A DNA stretch of 64,000 nt. Origin: Aulostomus chinensis. Its lineage: Eukaryota; Chordata; Actinopteri; Syngnathiformes; Aulostomidae. This document shows, in pieces, positions 46,469 to 59,700 of this stretch (its first letter is position 1; the number at the start of each line of letters is the position of its first letter). The notes beneath the pieces are model-generated. The model did no database searches, was not told the DNA's origin, and worked only from the letters and a program-made list of their open reading frames with translations. The stretch covers positions 62,001-126,000 of the forward strand of contig JBBMOA010000015.1 of the NCBI GenBank assembly GCA_037954235.1, written 5' to 3'. The translations under genes were made by a program, and so were the position numbers.

Positions 46469-49400
46469 TCAGAGGATGGTGATCTCCTCCTCTCCCTCCT
46501 CTGGTCTCTCGCCCTGCTCAGGCATCTGCAGACGATCAGTGAGGTCACTTTTACAGACACATAATCAATGAATGTGGGATTTGTCATGTTGAATGCACAC
46601 CAAGAAGAGAAGCGTGTGGTGGATGATGAACTCTCTGGTCAGTTGGAGCAGCTCTGGACCCAGACTCTGAAACAGAGTTGGGACCAGAACCAGTGCCAGA
46701 TTGTGAGCTGACATCTTGTTCACTGGCGACGAGAGTTGGACCCTGAAGTTCACAAGACACAATGTTGAAGGGATAATGCACCCAAAAATGACAACTAATT
46801 CATCATGAACTCACCCTCATGCCAATGGAAGGTTGGTTGTAGTTGTTTCTGGTTTCACAAACCTGGTGTCATGTTTGGCAGGTCCAGTGAAAGGACTCAT
46901 GGACTCATTTTTATGGAGTGCCTTTCTACCGTTATCAAAGTGCTTAACAGTGTTGATAGTCTCATCCACCCATTCACACTCACTCACTGATGGTGGAGCT
47001 GCCACGCAAAGAGCCTCCTGCTCATCAGGAGCAATTAGGGGTTTGGTATCTTGGATGGCTACATTACCTGCAAGCCATGCCACCACGACCAGGGTGACTA
47101 CAAACATGACATCAGGAAGGCCAAAACAACTTGGCATGTCAAGACTTCCAGAAGGTTAGGGTTACTTCAGATGAGCGCAATATAGGCGTTTTATGGTTTT
47201 ATCAGGATTTTTTTGTTTGAAATGTGATAACCTTTCACTTCAGTTGTTTGGGAGATTAATGCAACATCTTTTCCTGTGAAACCAGCAGAGTTTCGTGCCC
47301 AAAAATTTCCACCCAACTTCCATTTCTCATGAGGCTGAATAGTAATAATGACGGAATTTTCATTTTGGGGGGAATTAATCCTCTCATGTAATTGTTTGTG
47401 CAATTCAGAAAATTAAGCTTACATGTACAGGTGCTCAAACAAGGCACTCAGTGTTGCTCTGTTATCGTCAGGCAGACGTCGTAGCACTGCCCGGAATGCT
47501 GAAAACCTGGAGTGTTCATCTGAAATGACTGAGAAAAAGATGATTATTTCCACTACTGTTTTACTACTTAGTCCTTCCAGAAAAATGCAGTTTTTTGGGA
47601 TTTTTGTGGGTAAAAATCCTTGAATATGCGGCACGTTTTCTTAAAAAAACGCGATGGAATTTGCAGTGTATTTATGCTATTTTATGTCATGAAATCGCGG
47701 GAATTTTCAAAAACTGTGTTTGATGAATAAGAAAAAAAGTGATTCCCCAACACTCTGTTCTCACTGGACTGCTGCTTTAATGTGAAGAGTCGTTTCTAAT
47801 GACTTCCTGTGACGTGGCAAGCATGCTACGTCACAGGAAGTGCTGGGAGTCATTAAGTTCTCCTCTGGTTTTATTTCAGACCTCAATAAACACACGGCCC
47901 CACCTTACAAAACTTTGATGAGTCATACAAGTTCCAAGCTTATTTTCGATGGGAATGAGACGGATTTACAGACTTCATCCTCTCCTCTTCATGGGGTTTG
48001 CAGCTTTCGGATGTCACTTCACAACATTCCCAAGGCAACAGGAGGAAAAAGGCTGCTCTTGTGTGCAGCAAACGCAACATTTTTCAACTTTCTGCAAAGA
48101 TATGTGTGACTGTTATGCAATCAAAATGCGGGGATTATGAAATCATGCAAGCCCCGCATATTTCACGCATTTTGTGTGGAAAGTGCAGCGTCTTTGAAAA
48201 AACGCGGGCCCCGCATACATGAGTAGATTTTGACTGATTCTGCATTGAATTATGGTATCGCATAAGCACATTTGTCTGGAGGGACTGGCTATCGGTCCTA
48301 CCACATGATGGCCCCCCTGGTCCCCCTGCCTGTTTGTCCTACCACCTGGTGGTTCTACTTGTCAGTCCTGGGTACTGACCTGCCGCCTGCAGCAAGTCCT
48401 GTTTGTATCTTTCAGGAATCAGTGCGTCCTGCTGACGGATGTATTGTTTTAGGGCTGCAGCCACATCCAACACCCCCTGCTCATCACTTTCCAGAGGGGC
48501 AGAGCTCGGAGATACCGTCAGAGCTTCCACCAATCGAGACACTTTAGCAGCAAGGCCACAGCGGCGATACACACCCTCCACGTTCAGCCCTGAGAGTTTG
48601 TTCAGCAAAGTCATTTCCAAGAATAAGAAGAAGGAGAAAAAAGTTGAATCAGTTAATGTAACAAAGATTTTCTTACCATAGGTCCTGATGTGTGAGATGC
48701 ACCGTTCGACCACCGGTGCCACAGAACCTGTCATTGCCATGTCAGTCACTGGGTACAGAGACTGGACAGGACGCTGAACAGCGTTCTGATTGGACACTGC
48801 TTTCTTTAGATGGTTGAACCAGGTGTGACAGCTGTACTGCTCCTCAAAATGTAGCGACACACACCTGCTGAATGACAACACACCTGTGGTGAGCTTGGAC
48901 AATCACAAGACTGGAAACATATAGGTCTTCAGAGCGATGAGTGAACTCACCTGTCCCGGGTTGCAATGGTGATGGTATTTCGAGCTGAATCCATTTCTGT
49001 CAGACAATATCAAAATATTTACTTTCTAACATCCATCTTGCTCACCTCAGGCATCACCCCATCACTCTGATGCCTTTCCTTTCGCCCTTCAGCTTGTCAA
49101 TAAGCATTAAATAAGGGATGTCTCTTCCCGTTGTCCCGCAGAACAAGGAGGAAGGATCTCGTATCTCGTACATCACATGCTGAAAAAGATGCAACTGGCA
49201 AGCTAATTTTATTAAATAAACTACAAGACTAAAATTTTTGGAACCTGCAGCTACATGCCTGAATGATTCATGTTGTAAAGCAGCCTACACATCTCATAGG
49301 TCACAGTAATGGTTGATTTGTGCGGGTTTCCCAATGACCTCACCGGTATTTTATTTTGAAAATCAACAGGATAATACACTGTCTGACTTCCTGTCTATAT

Positions 49401-50665
49401 GATGATGTGACATAATGTCACTGTATCAGAATGAAATTCATGGAACTCTCTAATGTGATCACAATAATTGTCCAGTGGCAGTGATCCACGTGTTGCTAAC
49501 AGACCTGTGATGGTAAGACGGGATGTGCTGCTATAATCAGTGTAGGAAGAGCGTTACCGTGGTGCCTGAGCATGCTCAGTTCAATCCGCAGAGGCTGCTG
49601 TGTGTGCCTGTGGACGGGGTGAATGCTGATTCCATCATCCCAAAGCAGCAACCAAGCATTAGAAAGAAGAGAGGCTCCATGCACGACAACACCACACACT
49701 TTACTGATGGCAATGGCCCCGCCCACCTCTGCATAAGACACGCCCTGTGGGAGAATCACCTGTGAACAAAAGTTTGTCAGGTGATTACGCTCTCATCCTT
49801 ACAGAAATGCAAACAATGTCAGACTCACCTTCAAGATGTGAAGCATGTGAGTCATCAGGTCATCGCTGCTGTCGGCTGCACAGATCAGCTGATTATCCCG
49901 CGTCACAATCTCAAACTGATGAGCCGGCCTGAGAGGAGCCCGATGTGAGTATTACCGTTTTCGTACTTCTACAGTACTATGACTGCCTCTTTTATCACAA
50001 TCATTATGAATGCCCTTTAGTAATACCTTGTTAGTACTGTGTTGTTGTAGTAGCAGTTTTATAGTGGTACAACAGCAGCAATAACAGAAGTATTTACCCG
50101 TCTTTAACAAAAACTGCCAGAACTTCACGCAGATCGAGGACATCACATGCTGCTGAGTCATTTTCGAGCGAAAAGAGGAATCGATCTTCTTCCAGTTTAC
50201 CATGAAGCTTCTCCTCTTCCTCGCCTGTACACGTTTGCAAGTTTGAACGATCATATGACCGGCAGTTGTTGGGATTTTAGACTCCTCACAGTTAAACACA
50301 TCATCATCAGCCAGGTGTTTGTACCTGAAGGGGTGAAGTCAGGTCTCCTATTGGCTGCCTGGGGCAAGAAAGGTGGCACCTCTGAAGAACGAGAGAAACA
50401 CAATCCTGGTTGTACTTACAAACTGTGTACTTACGCTAGCAAGGTGACATGTGCGCGTTACCTGTGTACTCGTTGAGTCTGAGCAGCTCTGTCTGCAGAG
50501 GTTGACCCGCCTTCTCAGCCAACTGAATAGGAGACGGGCTGTGGGGGTCAATGGGACACACCTGGACACAGGTGTTGAAACAACTGGTCAAAATCATGTG
50601 ACCTTGTTTCACCTCTGATCCAATTGCCTGCTACGCCCACAGAGACACCTGAGCTGGCATCTGTT

Positions 50666-50703
<38 letters not shown>

Positions 50704-53700
50704 AGTCAATTTTATGAAAAACAACTGAACTTAACTCACTTTTTCAATAAACTTAATTCTAACTGAGTCCTGCAGATTCATTTATACATTTTAGGGGGAA
50801 AAATAGAAGTAAAAATATGTGGCTCCTAGTTTAATTTGTAGAAGATAAGGAAGTTAGCAGCTGCTAGTTTTTAGTTTACTGCCATTGAAAAAAACTCTAT
50901 TTGGGTCTCGTTCAGCAGCAGCATCATAAAATCATATTGTTATTTATCTAATCTATCTTTCTATGATCAAAGTCAATTAAATAAAATTTATTGAAATCAC
51001 TACAAATGAAAATAGGAGAATAAATGATGGATCAAAAAATTTTAAATTAGCAGACTTCAATATTTCTAAATGAGAAGATAAAGGTCAGTGATATGTAGTG
51101 AATGACAATAAATTAGCTGCTCTGGGACCATCAAGGAACCCTGAACCACCTTTTGAGAACCCTAATCTTAAAGACATCAAGAAGAATAAGATTAGACCTT
51201 TGCTCCAGAGCAGATGAGAAGCATTGTTTCCTCAACATCATCACCATGAACCACCTCACACAGTCTCTGAAACAGACACAGACACACACAGACACACAGA
51301 CACACACACACACACACTCAAATTAGCATCTAGTTACATCCAGACTGATCTACTTCACCTTCAAAACTCATCTGAGACTGTGGCCGTATTCACAAAAAGA
51401 CCACATAAATACATCTTAACAGCTTTCCTTGACCACGATGGAAAAGGTCACAGGGTCAAGCAAAGGCGGTAAGGAGTTGAGAAAAGATGGCAGAATGGCA
51501 GACGAATCCAACCACACTTCTACCCAGTGATGTCACGGACTGAAGGATTTCCATGTTTACTGATGCGTTTGAGATCTGCACTCATCAGCAAGAATCGTGG
51601 GAGGAGCCAGGAAGTCGCTTCAGATCTCTCAGCGGTGGATTCCCTGACTGCAGCTTCTCCTGCTGTTTTTCTTCTCCACTTCACATTTTTACTGAGCTGC
51701 TGCTTTAAGTCTCAGTCAATGATGGGGGGGACTTGGACCTTTTCATGTCATATATTTGGAGATGTAATATTTATGCTGGGGCTGTCATCAGAAACACATT
51801 TTGTTAAATTGCATTTAATCAGAAAATGTAAATGTGTCTACTATGGACCTTAAATTTGGTTTCCAAGCCAGAGTCAGAGCAACACAGTATGACTGTCTGT
51901 GTGCACGTAGATGGCGATGACAGAACCTCCAAGTTTCAAATGGTTCATTTCACCTTTAAAGCTGTCGAAGTGGGACAGACCTCAGCAGCAGCAGCCTGCC
52001 ATCCAGTCCTGGGTGAGGCTCGAGAATCCCTCCTAACCGGTCAGTCCCTCCAGAAAAACGCCATTATGCAATCACATAATTCAACGCCGAATCAGCCACA
52101 ATCCGTGCGTTTATGCGGGGGCTGCATTTTTTTCATAGACGCCGCACTTCCGCCGCATAAATCGCCCATTTTCATGCAAAATGCGCGAAATATTTGGGGC
52201 TTGAGTCATTTCATAATCCCTGCATTTTCGTTGCAAAAAAGTCAGTGGAAAATTGTTGCGTTTGCTTCACACAAGATTAGCCATTTTCCTCCTGTTGCCT
52301 TGGGAACGTTGTGAAGTGACGTCATCACAAGCTGTGAAGTTCTGTTTCAGAAAGCTGCAAACCCCGCGAAGACAACATGATGAAGTCCACAAATCCGTCT
52401 CATCCGCCATCAAAAATAAGCTTGGAACTTGTTTGACTCTGCAAGGCTTTGTAAATTGGAGTGGTGTGTTTTTATTGAGGTCTGAAATAAAGTTAGAGTT
52501 AAATTACTGGAGTCAGCAACACTGATCACACACTGTCACATGATCTCTACAAACTATGATCACTATATAGTTTAATTACTGTGTAACAACTGATGTGATT
52601 GGCTCACGTAGAGCATAGTCAAGTCTTGTAGTCATCCTGTTCTGGCCATTCACATTAACATGTTTGGTTTAAGTGGTCATACAATAAATATGACATGTAT
52701 GTTACATAAGTTAAACTAGTTTCCTTAAATAACAACTCTGGACTCTACAGCCCCACTAAAAAGGAAATCTATAAATCCAAGGAAACAAGCACCTCGGTAC
52801 GATTCTGAAACCTGACAGCTAGTCCCTGCTTTTGTCACTTCCAGGCTGGATTACTGCACCTCCCTCCTACCAGGCTGGACTAATAAGTCCCTAAAGACTC
52901 TCCAGCTGGTCCAGAACGTTGCTGCCGCGTGTTGACTAGAACTGGTAGCAGAGACCAGGTCTCTCTTGGACTGCTTCTCTGCATGGCTCCCTGTCAGATT
53001 CAGAACAGAATTTAAAATTCTTCTTCTCCCATCAAAGTCCTCAACAATCAGGCTCCTTCATCCCTGACAGAGCTCCTAGTCCCCTATGATCCAGCTAGAA
53101 CCCTTCACTCCCAGGATGCAGGGTTCCTGCTGGTTCCTAGAGTTCTAACAGTAGAATGGAGCCAGAGCCTTCAGCTATCAGGCTCCCCTCCTGTGGAACC
53201 GTCTCCCAGTTTCAGTCCAGGACCCAGACCCCCTCTCTAGGTTTAAGAGCAGACTTAAGACCTCCTTGTTGATCAGGCTTATAGTCAGGACTGCTTAGGC
53301 TGGCCCTTAGATCTGCTGCTATAGGCTCAGACTGCTGGGATCTCCCATGATGCACTGGGCTTCTCTCTCCTCCTCCTGTCCTCAGAGGTGTTACTAACTC
53401 CTCTTCTTCTCCCCTCATCCCAGATCCTGGTGCTGCTGGAGGAGGCTCCAGGCCTGAGGAGGCTCCAGCTGCCACCCATAGCTCCACCTGCTCACGTCCC
53501 CGTCTGTCCATCAGTCTCTCCTCCTTTCTCTCCCTCTTTATCTCTGTCCCTCTCTCTCCTTCTGTCTCTCTGTCCTCCTCCATTCTCTGTCTTTGTCTCT
53601 GTCCATCAGTCTCTCCTCCTTTCTCTCTCTCTTTATCTCTGTCCCTCTCTTTCCTTCTGTCTCTCTGTCTTCCTCCATTCTCTGTCTTTGTCTCTGTCCA

Positions 53701-56700
53701 TCAGTCTCTCCTCCTTTCTCTCTCTCTTTCTCTCTGTCCCTCTCTTTCCTTCTGTCTCTCTGTCTAACACCAACCCCACCTAAAAAAAATCGAAAGGACA
53801 TAAGTACCAACTAACTTCACTTTTAAAATGAAATCATATTGAAGTTGCTGAGACTGTACTAAAATTTGTGGCTTTTCAGTGACAATCGGGTGAAAGAGAC
53901 AAATGTAGCCTTCTAGCTCTATAGACCACTATTCATTCTGCTCTCGCCTTATAGACACCTGTCCCCTGTAGACATCTCACCCCTAGAGACAAGTGTCCCC
54001 TACAAACACCTGTCCCCCATAAACTTCTTCTTCTCCTTATAGATGCCTGTAACCTATAGACACCTGTTTCCTATGCATGCTTGCCACCTAAAGATCTCCT
54101 CAGGATGTCCCTACTTTAGGCCTGTATACTGGATATTTCCACATCTGTACATCAGTCAGTTTGGGCAAATTCAAATTTCCATACAGACTGTTGAGAATGT
54201 GTGGCCCACGTTTCACTCTTTGGATTTCTTCAAAAATTTCAGTGATTTCGACTGTACATTTGATATCTGAGCCTGTTTGATTGCATTCATATTCTTGATA
54301 TAAAGATTTTCATTGAAAAGGAAACTAAAATGAAACGAGAAATATTTAAAATACTATAAACAAATGTGAATTGAATTTCTCTATTGTGATGATGATTGAC
54401 AACTAATATCAGACATAAGTGTTTGTGTACCACAATATTTTTCATAATATTCTGGTTATTTTGATATTTATCATTGGAGATGTTTATTAAGACGATAGAT
54501 CAACACGGATCAACAATGTTTCAGAAATAACAACCAACCAGTGTCTGGCAAGATATCTATGTTAATTTGCAATATCAAAATATTGAAATATTGATGAGAT
54601 CAAATAAGCATCTAATGGGAGCCCATGGGAGCTTTGCTATGACCAGATCAGGACATCTTCAGTTAGAAAACATTTTAACCAATGAAGCAGAAACTTTTCG
54701 GTCACCTGACTCTCGTGATTAGGGACTCACCCGGTCCAGTAGACTTTGAGAGTACATCAGGGCATAGACTCGCCTGTAGCACCCCTTGCTGTATTTATCC
54801 TGGATGAACTTTGACCTCTCTTCATCGGAGGACTCTGGACGCAGCTGCTCTGTCACGGGAACCGCTGGAGCCCACACCTGGTTGGCCAGCTGGTTACCAT
54901 AGGCAACAAACAGCTAGGAGAGAAGAGGGCTCAAAGGTGGACAAGTGAGCTCCCTTTTTGAGTGGTTCAGTCCCCCTCAACTGTATGAGTGTTTTATTCC
55001 TCCCTCACCTGCATGAGTGGCTTAGCCCCCACCCCTCACCTGTATGAGTGGTTCAGTCCAGACCTTGTTGTCCATTTTCAGACTGTGTATTTTGGACAGG
55101 TTGCTGCCCAGAGTCCGATGATGACCTGAGAACAGAAATCATTGGCATTCCGCATGACAATCAATGGATCGAGTAACAATGTCAACTCTCACCTGCACAG
55201 CTGGAACAGATGACCAGCAGCAGGTTGACTGATGCCCACTCAGGGTTGGCACCCTTGCAATCGCCACACACTTTGTTGTCAGAATTTTCCCACAGGCGCG
55301 ATGCCACCTGGCTGCAGGACAAAGCACTGCAGATGGATGAGGACAGACCATTGAACCAGGTGGACAGGTCCTTCGATGACTCAACAGATAGGCTACAGTG
55401 AGGGGGCAGCGCCACAGATTGATCAGGATGGAGTCACAGAAAAGGAAAAAAAGGAAAATTACAGTCATTAAAGTAATTTGTGGTTCCTAGAGTTCTAACA
55501 GTAGAATGGAGCCAGAGCCTTCAGCTATCAGGCTCCCCTCCTGTGGAACCGTCTCCCAGTTTCAGTCCAGGACCCAGACCCCCTCTCTAGGTTTAAGAGC
55601 AGACTTAAGACCTCCTTGTTGATCAGGCTTATAGTCAGGACTGCTTAGGCTGGCCCTTAGATCTGCTGCTATAGGCTCAGACTGCTGGGATCTCCCATGA
55701 TGCACTGGGCTTCTCTCTCCTCCTCCTGTCCTCAGACGTGTTACTGACTCCTCTTCTTCTCCCCTCATCCCAGATCCTGGTGCTGCTGGAGGAGGCTCCA
55801 GACCTGAGGAGGCTCCAGCTGCCACTTGTAGCTCCACCTGCTCACGTCCCCATCTGTCCATCAGTCCCTCCTCCTTTCTCTCCCTCTTCATCTGTGTCTC
55901 TCTCTTTCCTTCTGTCTCTCTGTCCTCCTCCATTCTCTGTCTTTGTCTCTGTCCATCAGTCTCTCCTCCTTTCTCTCCCTCTTTATCTCTGTCCCTCTCT
56001 TTCCTTCTGTCTCTCTGTCCTCCTCCATTCTCTGTCTTTGTCTCTGTCCATCAGTCTCTCCTCCTTTCTCTCCTTCTTTATCTCTGTCCCTCTCTTTCCT
56101 TCTGTCTCTCTGTCCTCCTCCATTCTCTGTCTTTGTCTCTGTCCATCAGTCTCTCCTCCTTTCTCTCCCTCTTTCTCTCTGTCCCTCTCTTTCCTTCTGT
56201 TTCTCTGTCCTCCTCCATTCTCTGTCTTTGTCTCTGTCCTGCTCTCCTGCTCTCTCTCCATCCAGCAGACCAAAGCAGAAGGCCATCCCCAGTGAGCCTG
56301 GTTCTGCTCGACGTTCCTGCCTGGTAAAGGAAGGTTTCATTGTCACTGTTGCCTGATGTGCTTGTTGGGAGTAAATTCATTGAAGGAGTGTGGTACTAGA
56401 CCTGCTCTACTTGTAAAGTGTCATGAGATAACTTTTTGCATTTGGCACTAAATACATAAAGTTGACTTGATTTGACTTAAAGGTGTTTGGGGATCACCAG
56501 GGAACCCTCAAAGCCTCCCCAGATCACAGGAATGCCCTCAGCATTTTCTGGGTCAATCATGGGGACTTAAACCAGTGAGACATGATCAGAATACCTCCAA
56601 TGGACCACATAGACAGATAGGTTTGTACCTGAGGATCCGGTAAGGAGTTGTCAGAGTGAATGAGTGGCGACCAGTAGATTTGACTGAGGCCACATTCAAG

Positions 56701-59700
56701 GGTACACAGTAGGAAGCCACACCCAGCTGGAAACCCTCCTTGTTGGGGTAAATCCAGAGGTCATGACCACAGACAGCAGCATAAACTCGGCTTCGAGGAT
56801 CTTTGATGGTGATTGGCCCATGGAGTTCTGGTGGGCTTGGACTTGCCTGACCACGAGAGGCCAGCAAAGAATTGACCCAGTTGTCCTGAACCTCTTTGAC
56901 ACACAAACCACAAAGAAGACACATCAAATTGTGTAGTATATAGTATATTATAAATCATGCCATCAGAGTCCATCAGAGACCATGAGAGTCCAGCTGAGCC
57001 CAGTAGAGACTAGCCAAGCCCAATAGAGTCTAACATAACCCAGGACCAACAGAGTCCAGTAGAACATAACAGAGCCTAGTAGTCTACCAAAGCTCTGTAG
57101 AGTCAATCAGAGTCCATTCATCTAGACCAGGGGTCTGCAACCTTTTTTATCAAAAGAGCCATTTTGCCCCGTCTTTCGCCGAAGAAAAACAGTCTGGAGC
57201 CGCAAAACATAACACAACTTATAAACTTGTAAAAGTTTTAATATTATTTTAAACTTTCCCTTTAACAAACACTTACACAATGTTCCAACCACTGAATAAA
57301 ACAAACAGAAGTGCAGTGTGCATGTGTGGGCCAACTCTGAAATAAATAAACGTGAACTGTGCAGGCCTATTTGAGTCCCTCCTATATTTTGTCATTGCAG
57401 AGAGGTATTTCTCTAATTTTCTGATCAATTACCCCTTTGATTTTGAAGTCGCACAATAGATGCTCTGATATTTTAGGAACATTTCTTTGATGTATTCCCT
57501 GTCTGTGAACGGCTTACATCTCTTCACAATCTCCTGAGCTGCCACACAACTAGCAACTGTAGTTGACGGTGGAGAGGCGATCCACTTCTTGAACGTGTGT
57601 TTGCTCTGTTCAGCTCTCCGTTGCAGTCCTGAAATTGCTCTCTTTCGCTCATCTTCGCTTGGGTATTTTTCAGCGAATGCTGAGTGCTTGTTTTGAAAAT
57701 GCCTTTCAACATTACATTTTTTGTTGTTCGATAATTTGTTTCCACATATCAAGCACACTGGTAATCCAGCGTCGTTAGCAGTGAAGGCAAATTCATCCGT
57801 CCCCGCTGAGTTAAAATCTCTCTTTTCATCTGAGATTTTTCGTTTTTTATTCATGGTTACTGAATGAGTCGCACACTCAAGAAGCCGCCTGCAGGCAAAG
57901 GTGAGGGCTATTGTCGTCAATGTGACGCATATTTTAGTTGACAAATTATTTTTAAAAAAAAGTTTACAAAATTAGATGTTAAAATAGGCTATATAACCAT
58001 AGTAGTAGTAGTAAATAAATTGCAAAAATAATAATGTATAAATAAAAACTATATTAAGAAATAACCATTATTCATTTTCATTAAAAAAAAAAAAATTTCA
58101 TGTTTGTTTGTTTTTTGTTGATGCCAAAGGGAGCTGCAACAAGGAGGCTGAAGAGCTGCATGCGGCTCTGGAGCCACAGGTTGCCGACCCCTGATCTAGA
58201 GTCTAGTAAGGGGACTCAAAGCACTTAACAATGTCATCTCATTCACATTCACACTACGATAGTGACAAAAGCCACCAACCTGCTCATCAGTAGAAAATAG
58301 TGGTTCAGTATCTTGCTAAAGGAAACAGGGAGGTGAGTCATTGGGGGAAGTGAGCCAAGTAAAGTCTAAACGAGCCAGTAAAGTCTACCTAAGTCCATTA
58401 GAATGTAGCAGAGTCCAGCAGAATTCACTAGAATCCAATATACTTACCATCACTGTGAGCCATGAAGTCAAAATGTTTCTTTTTGAAGTAAACAGAGAAT
58501 CTTTGCTTGTCTTGTTTCTTCACATTGGTGATACTGGACACATGAAACATCACCTCACTGAAGTGATCCTGGTCAAGAAAAGAAATGCTCCTCTCATTGA
58601 GTCAGACCAGATGGAGATGACGGATGGTCAATTAAGTGAGAACACTGACTTACCGTGCGTTTTTTCCACAGAGACATCAGCTGTCCATCTAATGTTGCCC
58701 ATAAAACATTGTGCCTGTTAGAGAAAAAAAAAAGTTTTTTTAACCATCAATCAACTGGTTGATCAATATGTTGATCAATCTTCCTAAAATAATATGACGC
58801 CTGATCTGATCTGGCGTTCCTCAGGGATCAATCCTGGATCCCCTGTTGATCCAAATTTACATGATCTTTTATTGAAGTACACTTGTTTTTTCAAGATTAT
58901 TGTTGAAAATTTATTGTAACAAATATCTAATACAACAATTTGTATTTTCATTCATAGTAAATTGCTCGGGGCGGCACATTGGTGCAGTGGTCAGGTCATC
59001 ACTGTGGCCCCCCAGCAAGAAGGTTGTGGGTGGAGCCCCGGCTGCAGCACGGGGTCTTTCTGGGTGAGTCTCCATGTTCTCCCTGTTCCTGCTGGGTTCT
59101 CTCTGGTACTCCAGCTTCCTCCACAGTCCAAAGACATCAAGAGGGACCAGGTTAATCCAGACTCTAAATTGACCGTAGGCGTGGCTGGGAGAGCCAATGG
59201 TTGTCTGTCTCTATGTGTTGGCCCTGCCATGGACTGGTGACCTGTCCAGGGGGAAGGCTGCTGGGATAGGCTCCACCCCCACCACCCTCAACAGGCGAAG
59301 AGGGGGAAGATGGAGGGATGGATGGGTGGATGGATGATGGATGGATGAATGGATGGATGATGGATGGATGGATTAAATTGCTATTGTAGAATGAGGTCTT
59401 TATACCTCCACAGGGAGACATGTTGCATCAAGAGTAACACAGTAATAATAGTTTTTTTGGCCCCTCCTCTAATTTCGTATGTAAAAATGTCAATTATTTA
59501 ATTATTTAAATTATATCCTTCGTCTTTATCTGCTTTTCTTTAAATTGATGATGATATTTAATGGAGCATCTTAGTACTAAGTAAAGAAAAGCACTTAATG
59601 GACCACAAATCAGTCCACATTCTTTACAGTTCACTGATACTACCATATTTGAGTTACTGTGCAGAGATTTGGGGCAATACTTATAAATCTACACTACAAC

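Noticed and set aside
53388..53814. Ser/Leu/Pro-rich ORFs and their reverse (ERETEGERGTE) at 53212-53814 and 55562-56380
   Set aside because: CT-rich tandem units in the LINE tails. No start or splice evidence.
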